Assembly (NCBI GenBank): GCA_963703945.1
Contig: CAVPGM010000034.1
Coordinates: 35,715 to 99,714 of the forward strand
Origin: JALORV01 sp963703945
Lineage (GTDB): Bacteria; Pseudomonadota; Gammaproteobacteria; Burkholderiales; Burkholderiaceae_F
Direction: 5' to 3'
DNA length: 64,000 nucleotides
Of this stretch, positions 8,481 to 17,585 are shown piece by piece. The first letter of the stretch is position 1; every line of letters starts with the position of its first letter. Under the pieces are notes generated by a model that was given only the letters and a program-made list of their open reading frames with translations, made no database searches and was not told the origin of the DNA. Position numbers and translations under genes: made by a program.

Positions 8481-9113
8481 CGAAGACATCGGCGCTGCTG
8501 TTCGTGGTCGAGGTGGTCGCTGTACTGGCGTGCGCGTTTTCCGGCTTCGCCGAGGCGCAGCGCAAGTCGATGGACCTGGTCGGCGTCTACGTGGTGGCCT
8601 TCGTCACGGCCTTCGGCGGAGGCACGCTGCGCGATGTGCTGCTCGACCGTCGTCCGCTGTTCTGGGTCGAGCACCAGCTGTACCCGATCCTTATCCTCGC
8701 GCTGACGCTGATTGCGACGCCGTTGATGCGTTTTGCGCAACGGATCATTCCGAATACCGCGCTGGTGGTGGCCGATGCGATCGGACTCGGATTCTTCAGC
8801 ATCAGCGGCGTCGCGCTCGCGCTGGAAGCGGGCATGTCGCCGTTCGTGGCGTCGATGATGGGCGTGGTGACCGGCGCCTTCGGGGGCGTGCTGCGCGACA
8901 TCCTGCTGAACGAAGTGCCGATGGTGCTGCGCGATGGCCGGCCCTACGCGATCGCGGCGTTTCTCGGGTGCTGGCTCTACATCCTGATGACGAACTCGGG
9001 CGCCAGCTCCGGGCTCGCACTGTGGACCGCTGCCGCACTGACGACCGGCTTTCGGCTGGTCGCGTGGCGGTTACGACTGGTCGATCAAGGATCCCGGCGA
9101 ACCGCGTCCCTGA
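8477..9113 (+). CDS. TRIC/YadS-family membrane protein, one frameshift near the end
   Basis: This belongs to the UPF0126/TRIC family of small membrane proteins, proposed cation channels, with two homologous three-helix halves. Both halves carry the family signature: AFGGGTLRDVLL and AFGGVLRDILL. As sequenced, the frame runs on to 9496, straight through antisense glnB, giving 339 residues instead of about 210. Removing one T at about 9071-9072 turns the tail into WRYDWSIKDPGEPRP followed by TGA at 9111-9113. That restores a normal length and stops 8 bp before the convergent glnB. I report the repaired extent. The GTG start overlaps the smr stop. Confidence 0.8.
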
Positions 9114-9121
9114 AAGCCGCG

Positions 9122-9460
9122 CTAGACGGCCGCCTCGCCTTCCTCGCCGGTGCGTATGCGGATCACCTGCTCCACAGCGCGCACGAAAATCTTGCCGTCG
9201 CCGATCTTGCCGGTGCGCGCCGCCTTGGTGATGGCCTCGATCGCCCGCTCGACCAGCGCCTCGGGGACCACCGCCTCGACTTTCACCTTGGGCAGGAAAT
9301 CGACCACATACTCGGCACCGCGATACAGCTCCGTGTGGCCCTTCTGCCGCCCGAAGCCCTTGACCTCGGTGACGGTGAGCCCGCTGACGCCCACGTCTGC
9401 GAGCGCTTCGCGCACTTCGTCGAGCTTGAACGGCTTGATGATCGCTGTGATCTGTTTCAT
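9122..9460 (-). CDS. glnB: Nitrogen regulatory protein P-II
   Basis: P-II is the trimeric signal protein that reads 2-oxoglutarate, ATP/ADP and, through uridylylation, glutamine. It controls GlnD/GlnE/NtrB targets or AmtB. The 112 residues match the family from MKQITAIIKPFKLDEVREAL to the end. The T-loop GHTELYRGAEYVVDF contains the uridylylation tyrosine (Tyr51). GKIGDGKIFV is the B-loop. The neighbour is nadE rather than amtB, so glnB is the better name, but glnK cannot be excluded. Confidence 0.93.
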   Translation of the reverse strand: MKQITAIIKPFKLDEVREALADVGVSGLTVTEVKGFGRQKGHTELYRGAEYVVDFLPKVKVEAVVPEALVERAIEAITKAARTGKIGDGKIFVRAVEQVIRIRTGEEGEAAV

Positions 9461-9499
9461 GGTCGCTTCCTGGCGTCAGTTTCCGGGGAATTCTAGGGC

Positions 9500-11134
9500 C
9501 TAGAGTGCCGCGTCTTCTTCGCGAAAGCGGTTGGTGATCGGGTAGCGCCAGTCGCGGCCGAAGCTGCGGTGCGTGACGCGGATACCGACCGGCGACTGGC
9601 GCCGCTTGTACTCGGAAGTCCGGATCATGCGAACGACCTTGCGGACGACCGATTCGTCGAAGCCGGCATCCACGAGGTCGGCGATCGACTGGCCTTCCTG
9701 CATATAGCCGGTGATGATCGCGTCGAGCACATCGTAGCTGGGCAGCGAATCCTGGTCGGTCTGCCCCGCCTTGAGTTCGGCGCTCGGCGCCCGCGTCAGG
9801 ATGCGCTCGGGAATGACCGGTGAGCGCTCGTTGCGATAGCGGCACAAGCGGTAAACGAAAGTCTTCAAAATGTCCTTGATCACCGCGAAACCGCCGGCCA
9901 GATCGCCATAGAGCGTCGAGTAGCCGACCGCCGTCTCCGACTTGTTGCCGGTCGTCAGCACGATGGCGCCGTACTTGTTCGACAGCGCCATCAGCAGCGT
10001 GCCGCGGATCCTCGCCTGCAGGTTTTCCTCGGTCGTGTCCCAAGGCAAGCCGCGAAACTCCGTCGAAAGCGTCGAAAGGAAGGCGTCGAAGGCCGGCTTG
10101 ATCGGCAGCACGTCGTGCCGGACGCCGAGCGCTTCGGCGAGTTGGGATGCGTCCTCGATGCTGATCGGCAGGGTGAACTGCGACGGCATCATCACTGCGC
10201 GGACCCGTTCCGCGCCCAGGGCATCGACCGCGATGGCGAGCGTCAGCGCCGAGTCGACTCCGCCCGACAGCCCGATCAGCGCGCCGGGAAACCCGTTCTT
10301 GTTGACGTAATTGCGCACGCCGAGCACCAGCGCCTCGTAGGCGAGCGCCTCGATCGACCGTTCGACGGCGACAGTGCCCGCCCTCGGAACACCGTCGACG
10401 AATTCGGTGATCAGCAGCGCTTCCTCGAAGTACGGTGCAGAGTTCACCAGCTCGCCATCGCCGGTCAGCACGAAGGAAGCACCATCGAACACCAGTTCGT
10501 CCTGGCCGCCGACGAGGTTGGCGTACACCAGCGCGAGGCCGAAGTGCGAGACGTTGCTGCGCATTGTCTGCAGTCGCTGCGCCTGCTTGCCGAGGTGGAA
10601 CGGCGAGGCGTTGGGAACCAGCAGCACCTGGGCCCCGACCGCACGCGCGCATTCGGGTGCGTAGTGAAACCAGGTGTCCTCGCAGATGTTGATGCCGAAC
10701 AGCGTCCCCTTGACGTCGAACACGAACGGCCGGTTGTCCGGCGTGAAATAGCGCTGCTCGTCGAAGACGTCGTAGTTCGGCAGATCGTGCTTGAAGTAGG
10801 TTCCCAGCACCATGCCGCCCTGGAGCACCGATGCCGCGTTGAACCGCTGGCCCTCGCGCGCCATCGGATGTCCGACCACCACCGCAAGTTCGGGATACTG
10901 CAGCAGCTGTCCGGCCAGTCGATGCAGCGCGGCGTCGCATGCTGCGTAAAATGCCCGACGCAGCAGCAGATCCTCGGGCGGATATCCGGTCAGCGAGAGT
11001 TCCGGCGTCACCAGCACGTCGGCGCCGGCCACCACCGCCCGCGCGGCCGACTCCAGGATCTTCCTGCTGTTGCCCTCGAAGTCGCCCACCGAGCAATTGA
11101 TCTGCGCTACCGCGACTTTGACGTTCGAGCTCAT
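9500..11134 (-). CDS. nadE: Glutamine-dependent NAD+ synthetase
   Basis: NadE makes NAD+ from deamido-NAD+, ATP and glutamine-derived ammonia, the last step of NAD synthesis. The N-terminal half is a nitrilase-type glutaminase domain: Glu in TPELSLTGYPPEDLL, Lys in YFKHDLPNYDVFDE and Cys in GINICEDTW. The C-terminal half is the synthetase with the P-loop GLSGGVDSALTLA and TTGNKSE. I chose the ATG at 11134 (MSSNVKVAVAQ, 544 residues). A GTG/TTG extension to 11179 lacks homology. glnB follows at 39 bp on the same strand, a pairing common in betaproteobacteria. Confidence 0.94.
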   Translation of the reverse strand: MSSNVKVAVAQINCSVGDFEGNSRKILESAARAVVAGADVLVTPELSLTGYPPEDLLLRRAFYAACDAALHRLAGQLLQYPELAVVVGHPMAREGQRFNAASVLQGGMVLGTYFKHDLPNYDVFDEQRYFTPDNRPFVFDVKGTLFGINICEDTWFHYAPECARAVGAQVLLVPNASPFHLGKQAQRLQTMRSNVSHFGLALVYANLVGGQDELVFDGASFVLTGDGELVNSAPYFEEALLITEFVDGVPRAGTVAVERSIEALAYEALVLGVRNYVNKNGFPGALIGLSGGVDSALTLAIAVDALGAERVRAVMMPSQFTLPISIEDASQLAEALGVRHDVLPIKPAFDAFLSTLSTEFRGLPWDTTEENLQARIRGTLLMALSNKYGAIVLTTGNKSETAVGYSTLYGDLAGGFAVIKDILKTFVYRLCRYRNERSPVIPERILTRAPSAELKAGQTDQDSLPSYDVLDAIITGYMQEGQSIADLVDAGFDESVVRKVVRMIRTSEYKRRQSPVGIRVTHRSFGRDWRYPITNRFREEDAAL

Positions 11135-11166
11135 GAATGGATGCAGCAGGTTCGGATCATTATTGC

Positions 11167-12303
11167 ATGCGTATCGCATCCGACCTCGGTGAGGTCGGTG
11201 CCGGTTCGTGGAACGCGCTGCTGGCCGACGCGAACATCAGCAGCCCCTTTCTGAAGTTCGAATTCCTGCATGCCCTGCATGCGAGCGGCTGCGCGTCCCA
11301 GCGCACCGGATGGGAGCCGCAGTACCTGACGATATGGAACGGGAAGCGACTGCGCGCCGCGGTGCCGCTCTATCGCAAGCACCACTCATACGGCGAGTAC
11401 GTGTTCGACTGGGCCTGGGCGCAGGCTCATGAGCAGCATGGCATCGAGTACTACCCGAAGTGGCTGGTGGCAGTCCCGTTCACGCCGGTGCCCGGCCCCC
11501 GGCTGCTGTCTGTCGACGCCGCGGCCCGCGCATCTGCGGCACGCGCACTCGTCGATCACTACGAAACCAGCGGCCTTTCGTCGCTGCACGTCCTCTATCC
11601 GACCGATGATGAGGCCCGCGTGCTGGGCGAGCGCGGCGCACTGACCCGCCGATCGGTCCAGTTCCACTGGTTCAATCGCGGTTACGACTCGTTCGATGCC
11701 TATCTTTCGCGGCTCGCACAACCCAAGCGCAAGAAAGTTCGCGCCGAACGGCGCAAGGTCGTCGATGCCGGCGTGCGCATCCGCCGGTTGACTGGCCGCT
11801 CGATCACTGAAGCACACTGGACCCTGTTCGCGCGCGCCTATCGCAGCACGTATGCCGCGCATCACTCCACTCCCTACCTGAACCTCGATTTCTTCACGCG
11901 CCTGGCGGCATCGATGCCCGACAACCTGCTGCTGGTGGTGGCTACGCTGGACGGGCGCGACATCGCGGCAGCGCTCGCATTGTTCGATGACTCGCGCATT
12001 TACGGACGCTACTGGGGAACCCTGGTTCCGGTGCCCTGCCTGCACTTCGAGGTCAGCTATTACCAGCTGATCGAGTTCGCCATCGAGCGCGGGCTGGCTG
12101 TCATCGAAGGCGGTGCGCAGGGCGAACACAAACTTGCGCGCGGCTTCGAGCCGGTGACAACCTGTTCGAGCCATGTCCTGCGCCATCCGGCGTTCGCCGA
12201 TGCGGTCGCGCGCTACCTCGCGCGCGAGTCGGGCGGCATCGAAGCCTATGTCGACGAACTGAGCGAACGCTCCGCGTTCAGGTCGATGCGCGAGCTGGCG
12301 TGA
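11167..12303 (+). CDS. Predicted N-acyltransferase (DUF482/COG3146, GNAT-like)
   Basis: The 378-residue protein has the N-terminal pattern SPFLKFEFLHALHASG and GWEPQYLTIW. The central blocks YVFDWAWAQAHEQHG and YYPKWLVAVPFTPVPGPRLL are typical of the DUF482 family of predicted N-acyltransferases. The second half (LARGFEPV, SYYQLIEFAI, EGGAQGEHK) resembles FemAB/GNAT folds. The substrate is unknown. The ATG at 11167 is 32 bp from the divergent nadE start. Its TGA overlaps the GTG of the exporter gene that follows, so the two are probably co-translated. Confidence 0.8.
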   Translation: MRIASDLGEVGAGSWNALLADANISSPFLKFEFLHALHASGCASQRTGWEPQYLTIWNGKRLRAAVPLYRKHHSYGEYVFDWAWAQAHEQHGIEYYPKWLVAVPFTPVPGPRLLSVDAAARASAARALVDHYETSGLSSLHVLYPTDDEARVLGERGALTRRSVQFHWFNRGYDSFDAYLSRLAQPKRKKVRAERRKVVDAGVRIRRLTGRSITEAHWTLFARAYRSTYAAHHSTPYLNLDFFTRLAASMPDNLLLVVATLDGRDIAAALALFDDSRIYGRYWGTLVPVPCLHFEVSYYQLIEFAIERGLAVIEGGAQGEHKLARGFEPVTTCSSHVLRHPAFADAVARYLARESGGIEAYVDELSERSAFRSMRELA

Positions 12304-13157
12304 ATCCGCTGCACCTGGCCGCGGCCCTGCTGATGGTCATTATCTGGGGATTCAACTTCATCGTGATCCGCTGGGGGCTGAATGATGTTCCGCCGCTGCT
12401 GCTGACGCTGCTGAGGTTCGTGCTGGCGGCGTTCCCGGCGATACTGTTCGTCCCGCGACCGAAGGCCCCGTGGCGGCTGATTGCCGGCTACGGTCTGTTC
12501 GCCTTCGCGCTGCAGTTCACCTTCTTGTTCGGCGGCATGGCGGCCGGGATGCCGACCGGGCTCGCGTCTCTCGTAATACAGGTGCAGGCATTCTTCACCA
12601 TCGGGCTGGTCGCGCTGCTGATGCAAGAGCGGCCGCGCGCTCCGCAACTGCTGGGGGCGGTGGTCGCCGGCTCCGGCCTGGTGCTCGTCGCGCTGCACCT
12701 TCCCGCCGGCACAGCGTTGGGCTTCGGTTTGGTGATTGCCTCGGCGCTCTCGTGGGCCACAGCCAACATCATCGTCAAACGAATTCCCGGCGATTCGCCG
12801 CTGTCGGTGGTCGTGTGGGGCAGCTGCGCGGCGACGATACCGCTCGCGATCGCGGTGCTTGCGACCGACGGGCCGCGCCATGCGGCAGAAACGATCAACC
12901 GGCTCGACGCCGGCAACTGGGCGGGAATCGCCTTCCAGGCATGGCCGACGACGCTGCTCGCGTTCGGCATCTGGGCCTGGCTGCTGCGCCGGCACGCAGC
13001 CGCGACGGTCGCACCCTTCACTCTGCTGGTGCCGGTCGTCGGAATGACGTGCGCGGTCTGGCTGCTCGACGAGGAGTTGGCGTGGTGGAAAGTCGCCGGA
13101 GCAGCTCTTGTGCTGGCCGGCCTCGCGCTCAACGTGCTCGCGTCGCGCCGCCGATGA
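12300..13157 (+). CDS. EamA-family (DMT) exporter
   Basis: The 285-residue protein has about ten predicted membrane helices in two EamA repeats. It starts LAAALLMVIIWGFNFIVIRWGL and has the second-repeat signature LSWATANIIVKR. The first repeat is closest in pattern to E. coli EamA (YdeD), an exporter of O-acetylserine and cysteine. Substrate assignment within this superfamily from sequence alone is unsafe. It begins at a GTG inside the upstream stop codon. Confidence 0.85.
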   Translation: MNPLHLAAALLMVIIWGFNFIVIRWGLNDVPPLLLTLLRFVLAAFPAILFVPRPKAPWRLIAGYGLFAFALQFTFLFGGMAAGMPTGLASLVIQVQAFFTIGLVALLMQERPRAPQLLGAVVAGSGLVLVALHLPAGTALGFGLVIASALSWATANIIVKRIPGDSPLSVVVWGSCAATIPLAIAVLATDGPRHAAETINRLDAGNWAGIAFQAWPTTLLAFGIWAWLLRRHAAATVAPFTLLVPVVGMTCAVWLLDEELAWWKVAGAALVLAGLALNVLASRRR

Positions 13158-13269
13158 CGATCATTCCCGTTTTTCGCCGCTCGGCGCGGCCCATCTGCAG
13201 CACCAGTGCCGCGATCAGCACCAGAACCAGGATCAGGTAGCGATGCTGCCGGAGCTGCTGTAGGTCCAT
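13129..13269 (-). CDS. Small single-helix membrane protein, hypothetical
   Basis: A 46-codon frame begins MDLQQLRQHRYLILVLVLIA, continues with one hydrophobic helix of about 17 residues and ends in a basic tail (GRAERRKTG). It starts 23 bp after ppa on the same strand and overlaps the convergent exporter end by 29 bp. No good ribosome binding site is seen. I do not recognise a family. The clean helix with flanking charges is the main reason to record it. Confidence 0.35.
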   Translation of the reverse strand: MDLQQLRQHRYLILVLVLIAALVLQMGRAERRKTGMIVIGGATRAR

Positions 13270-13292
13270 GCGTCAGCGCCGGCAGCTTCGGC

Positions 13293-13841
13293 TCAATACG
13301 CCGGCTGCGGCGAGGCCGACTGATAGGCAGCAATCGCGTCGAGGATGTCCTTGCGGGCGGAATCCGGACCTTCCCACCCGATTATCTTGACCCACTTGCC
13401 TTTCTCGAGGTCCTTGTAGTGTTCGAAGAAGTGCTGGATCTGAGCCAGCCGCTCGGGCGCGATGTCCGACCACTGCTTCCAGTGTCGATACCATGGAAGG
13501 ATCTTGTCGATCGGAACCGCCAGCAGCTTGGAATCGCCGCCCGCCTCGTCTTCCATCTTCAGCACGCCCAGCGGCCGGCAGCGCACCACCACACCAGGCT
13601 GCAACGGAAACGGCGTGATCACCAGCACATCGAGCGGATCCCCGTCGTCAGCCAGCGACTTCGGCACGTAGCCGTAGTTGCATGGATAGTGCATCGCGGT
13701 GCCGATGAACCGATCGACGAACACCGCGCCCGTTTCCTTGTCGACCTCGTACTTGACCGGATCCGCATGCGCCGGGATCTCGATGATGACGTTGAAGTCG
13801 TCGGGAACATTGCGGCCCGCGGGAACACGATCGAGGCTCAT
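13293..13841 (-). CDS. ppa: Inorganic pyrophosphatase
   Basis: This soluble family I enzyme hydrolyses pyrophosphate to two phosphates and drives biosynthetic reactions forward. The 182-residue protein has the signature DDGDPLDVLV with its metal-binding aspartates. EIPAHADPVKYEVDKETG and KILPWYRHWKQW are also present. The ATG at 13841 is the first Met matching the family start; the open frame continues upstream with no homology. Length is normal for bacterial Ppa. Confidence 0.95.
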   Translation of the reverse strand: MSLDRVPAGRNVPDDFNVIIEIPAHADPVKYEVDKETGAVFVDRFIGTAMHYPCNYGYVPKSLADDGDPLDVLVITPFPLQPGVVVRCRPLGVLKMEDEAGGDSKLLAVPIDKILPWYRHWKQWSDIAPERLAQIQHFFEHYKDLEKGKWVKIIGWEGPDSARKDILDAIAAYQSASPQPAY

Positions 13842-13970
13842 GAGCGGCTTTCGGCTTGAATCCAGCGTGATTCTACAAAGCAACGGCGCACGACGTGCGG
13901 TCGTTTGAGACGGCGTTGCGATTGCTGAATAATGGATCAGTCGATCGGGGACGCATCGAAGGGACGAGAC

Positions 13971-15443
13971 ATGGATGGCAACTGGGCCGCCGCCGCGGGT
14001 TCCCATCACTTCGTCGGCAATCGCTGGATCACCTCGGCGAGCGGGATGACGATCGATGTGATCGATCCGTCCGACGGCAGCGTGTTCGCACGTCAGGCGC
14101 GCGGCAATGCGGCGGACATCGATGCGGCGGTCCGCGCGGCGCGACAGGCTCTGGGCGAGACCTTCGACGGTGACTGGGGGCGATTGACCGCGACCGAACG
14201 CGGTCGCCTGCTGATGAAGCTCTCGCGCGCCGTACTGGATCATCACGAGGAACTCGCGACTCTGGAGTCGCGCACGACCGGCAAGCCGCTGAAGCAGGGG
14301 CGCGCCGACGCGACCGCACTGGCTCGTTATCTGGAGTACTACGGAGGTGCCGCCGACAAGCTGCACGGCGAGACGATCCCTTATCAGTCCGGCATGACGG
14401 TGCTGACCCTGCGGGAGCCACACGGGGTGACGGGGCACATCATCCCGTGGAACTATCCGATGCAGATTTTTGGTCGCAGTGTCGGCGCGGCCCTTGCCAC
14501 CGGTAACGCGTGCGTGGTCAAACCGGCCGAGGATGCCTGTCTTTCACTGCTGCGGGTCGCCGAACTCGCAGCCGAGGTCGGCTTGCCCGACGGTGCGTTG
14601 AACATCGTCACGGGTTACGGGGCCGAGGCCGGCGCGGCGCTCACTGCACATCCCGGCGTCGACCACATCTCGTTCACAGGGTCGCCAGTGACCGGTGCAG
14701 CAGTGGCGCAATCGGCCGCGCGGCATCACTGTCCGGTGACTCTGGAACTGGGTGGCAAGTCGCCACAGATCGTGTTCGCCGATGCCGATCTCGACGAAGT
14801 GCTGCCGGTGGTGATCAACGCGATCGTGCAGAACTGCGGGCAGACCTGCTCCGCAGGCAGCCGGCTGCTGGTCGAGAGGCCGGCGTACGAGGATCTGGTG
14901 GCGCTCGCAGCAGACGCCATCTCGCGGCTGCGCGTCGGTCCCGCGCTGGCCGATCTGGACGCCGGTCCGCTGATACGGCAGACCCAGTTGCAACGGGTGT
15001 GGGATTACCTGAGCCAGGCTCAGCACGACGGCATCGTGATGGCAGCGCATGGACACGTCGTCGACGACGCGCCGCAGGGCGGCTTCTACCAGGCGCCCAC
15101 CCTGCTGCGCGACGTGCCACCGACGCATCGCCTCGCTCAGGAGGAAATCTTCGGTCCGGTTCTGGTTGCGCTGCCGTTCGACAGCGAGGCCGAGGCGGTT
15201 CGGATTGCCAATGGCACGCCATACGGCCTGGTGGCCGGGGTGTGGACGCGCGATGGTGCGCGCCAGCTCAGACTCGCGCATCGGCTGCGTTGCGGTCAGG
15301 TCTTCATCAACAACTACGGCGCAGGCGGCGGCATCGAGCTCCCGTTCGGCGGTGTGAAGGCGAGCGGCTACGGTCGCGAAAAGGGATTCGAGGCGATGCT
15401 GGGATTCACGACGCTGAAGACCGTCGCCATCAAGCACGGCTGA
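13971..15443 (+). CDS. NAD(P)-dependent aldehyde dehydrogenase
   Basis: This is an ALDH-superfamily enzyme that oxidises an aldehyde to its acid. Catalytic Cys293 lies in NCGQTCSAGSRLLVE and general-base Glu259 in TLELGGKSPQIVF. The cofactor motif FTGSPVTG and the ending GGVKASGYGREKG are normal. I start at 13971 because GGGACGAG sits 3 bp upstream; an upstream ATG at 13932 lacks a ribosome binding site. The pattern is closest to betaine/gamma-aminobutyraldehyde-type enzymes, but the substrate cannot be fixed. An SDR gene follows at 21 bp, suggesting a joint alcohol or aldehyde catabolic role. Confidence 0.88.
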   Translation: MDGNWAAAAGSHHFVGNRWITSASGMTIDVIDPSDGSVFARQARGNAADIDAAVRAARQALGETFDGDWGRLTATERGRLLMKLSRAVLDHHEELATLESRTTGKPLKQGRADATALARYLEYYGGAADKLHGETIPYQSGMTVLTLREPHGVTGHIIPWNYPMQIFGRSVGAALATGNACVVKPAEDACLSLLRVAELAAEVGLPDGALNIVTGYGAEAGAALTAHPGVDHISFTGSPVTGAAVAQSAARHHCPVTLELGGKSPQIVFADADLDEVLPVVINAIVQNCGQTCSAGSRLLVERPAYEDLVALAADAISRLRVGPALADLDAGPLIRQTQLQRVWDYLSQAQHDGIVMAAHGHVVDDAPQGGFYQAPTLLRDVPPTHRLAQEEIFGPVLVALPFDSEAEAVRIANGTPYGLVAGVWTRDGARQLRLAHRLRCGQVFINNYGAGGGIELPFGGVKASGYGREKGFEAMLGFTTLKTVAIKHG

Positions 15444-15464
15444 GCGAAATCGACAGGAAACACG

Positions 15465-16232
15465 ATGAGTGCAGGACGATTGCAGGACAAGGTCGCGATC
15501 GTGACCGGAGCCGGCTCAGGATTTGGCGAAGGGATCGCGCGCCGCTTCGCACGTGAAGGTTGCGCGGTGGTCACCAACGACATCAACCGCGAGGCCGGCC
15601 GGCGCATCGTGGATGACATCGTCGCCGAAGGCGGGCGCGCGGTGTTCGCCTATGGCGACGTCTCGAAATCCGACGACGTGGCCGGCCTGCTGGATACAGC
15701 GTTGACGGCCTTCGGTCGACTCGATGTCGTCGTCAACAATGCAGGGACCACACACCGCAACCAGCCGCTGTTGAGTGTGGCCGAGGCAGACTTCGACCGA
15801 GTCTATGCAGTCAATGTCAAGTCGATCTACTGGAGCGCGATTCACATGGTGCCGCACTTTCGCCGGCGCGGCGGCGGCAGCTTCATCAACATCGCGTCGA
15901 CAGCCGGCGTGCGGCCACGTCCCGGGCTCACCTGGTACAACGGCAGCAAGGCGGCGGTGATCATCACCAGCAAATCCATGGCAGCGGAACTCGGCCCGGA
16001 AAACATCCGCGTCAACTGCGTCAATCCGGTGATCGGCGCGACCGGACTGGTCACCGAGTTCATGGGCATGCCGGATACACCCGAGAATCGGCAGAAATTC
16101 CTGGCCTCCATCCCGCTGGGACGCTTCTCGACGCCGGCGGATGTTGCCGGCGCCTGCGTCTTCCTAGCTTCCGATGACGCGAACTTCATCACGGGTGCAA
16201 GCATCGAGGTCGACGGCGGCCGCTGCGTATAG
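15465..16232 (+). CDS. SDR-family oxidoreductase
   Basis: This is a classical short-chain dehydrogenase of 255 residues. It has GAGSGFGEGIA for the cofactor, NNAGTTH and the catalytic YNGSK (Tyr and Lys), and ends ITGASIEVDGGRCV. A good ribosome binding site (AGGAAA) precedes the ATG. It is probably co-transcribed with the aldehyde dehydrogenase upstream and may supply or remove a related alcohol or keto group. The specific substrate is unknown. Confidence 0.87.
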   Translation: MSAGRLQDKVAIVTGAGSGFGEGIARRFAREGCAVVTNDINREAGRRIVDDIVAEGGRAVFAYGDVSKSDDVAGLLDTALTAFGRLDVVVNNAGTTHRNQPLLSVAEADFDRVYAVNVKSIYWSAIHMVPHFRRRGGGSFINIASTAGVRPRPGLTWYNGSKAAVIITSKSMAAELGPENIRVNCVNPVIGATGLVTEFMGMPDTPENRQKFLASIPLGRFSTPADVAGACVFLASDDANFITGASIEVDGGRCV

Positions 16233-16324
16233 GCGCGCGATCTCGGATCCCGCGCGCCGTGCCTTCGGCTGACCAATCGGCGCGCAGCACGGCCCACGCC
16301 AAGCCGCGCCGATGCGCCCGCGCG

Positions 16325-17585
16325 TCAGAGCGTATTTTCTCGCAGCGGCGGGCGCGCCGCCTCGACGGGACGGCCGGACGTCGGCTGCATGAAGCCGAGC
16401 GCCGCCTCGCGATAATGGGTGGCGGCCTCCGCCTCGTCACCAACGGCCTCCGCCAGTCGCGCCAGCGCCACCAGCGTCGCCGGGTCCGGTTCGATCTTCA
16501 GGCTGTCCATCAGATAGCTCTTCGCCTTTCCCCACAACTGCTCGCGCAGGCACAGCACGCCGGCGGTTCGCAACAGCGCGGCGCGGATTGCGGTCGTCGT
16601 GTGGAGAGTCTGCCAGCCAGCGCTCCACTCGCGCGAGCTGATCGCGCGCCGGGAACGAATGCGCGCGCGCATATTCATCGAGCAGCCTGACACACGTCTC
16701 GTCCCATTCAGCCCGCGGCAACTGCAACGCCGTTTCGATCGCCTCCGCGGCCATCCCGCCACGTCCCGCCACGTTCAGCAAGCGGGCACCTTCGAGTGCC
16801 ACTTCGGGCAAGGCGCGATCGGCAGCCGGTATCCCGTTCCATGCGTCCTCGAGCGAAGCCGGGTCGTAGCGCTGGGCCACCAGTCGTTCGCGGTAGGCGG
16901 CGACCTTGAGCTTGCCCGCCAGCACTGGATGCACGGCGCCACGCTTTTCCAGCGCGCGCAGCGCCTTGAGCGCCTCCTCCCAGCGGCCCGACTGCAAATT
17001 GGCGTTCAGCGCAATCCGCATCGCGTGAATGTGCCGCGCGCCGGCGCCCTGCAGGCGCTCGATCGCGCCGAGCGCCGCATCGTTTTCGCGCTGTTCGGTC
17101 CACATCTCGGCGCTGGCCACGAGACGTGCCGTGTCCACCCGCTGATCTTCTTCGGCGCGCTGCAGCCACTCGTCGCGACGCTCGTACTCCTGCATGCGGT
17201 GCGCCGCGCGCGCGCCAAGCAACGCGGCAACAGCTGCGGTCGAGGATGACGACTGCGCCGCTCGCGCGGCCTTTTCGGCACGAGCGAACCGTCCTTCCAG
17301 TAGGCTGCGCACGGATTCCAGCAGTGCCTGCTGCCCGCCGATCTCCTCACGCCGCGCGCGATACAACCGGACCTGTTCCGGGAAATCGGCCAGTTTCTGC
17401 AGCGTCCGCGCGCCCCAGTAGACCACCGCCAGCACGCCGGTCAGCAGCAACAGGAAAAGGTTGAACGAGACGTCGAGGCGGTACGGGGGAAGAAAGAAGG
17501 CGACGTTGCCGGCGTTGATCTGCAGCAGCAGCGCGATGGCGGCAGCCAGCACCGCAAGCAGGAGCGCCCAGGTGAGCCAGCGCAT
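16325..17585 (-). CDS. hemY: HemY-like haem biosynthesis-associated TPR protein, one frameshift
   Basis: This is the proteobacterial HemY (not protoporphyrinogen oxidase), an inner-membrane protein with two N-terminal helices (residues 3-60) and a TPR-rich domain. It lies at the end of the hemCDXY operon; its exact role in tetrapyrrole synthesis is unsettled. The main frame is correct to about LADSPHDDRNP. The conserved last repeats (LCLREQLWGKAKSYLMDSL, LVALARLAEAVGDE) then continue in another frame to TGA at 16325. Removing one base near 16595 joins the two parts. Its ATG overlaps the hemX stop by one base. Confidence 0.8.

Noticed and set aside
9114..9496. C-terminal extension of the TRIC protein as a real 127-residue domain
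   Set aside because: The extension is the exact antisense of glnB and disappears with a one-base correction that gives a normal family end.
8801..11096. 764-codon minus-strand frame covering glnB and nadE
   Set aside because: It is out of frame with both recognised proteins on the same strand and has shadow composition.
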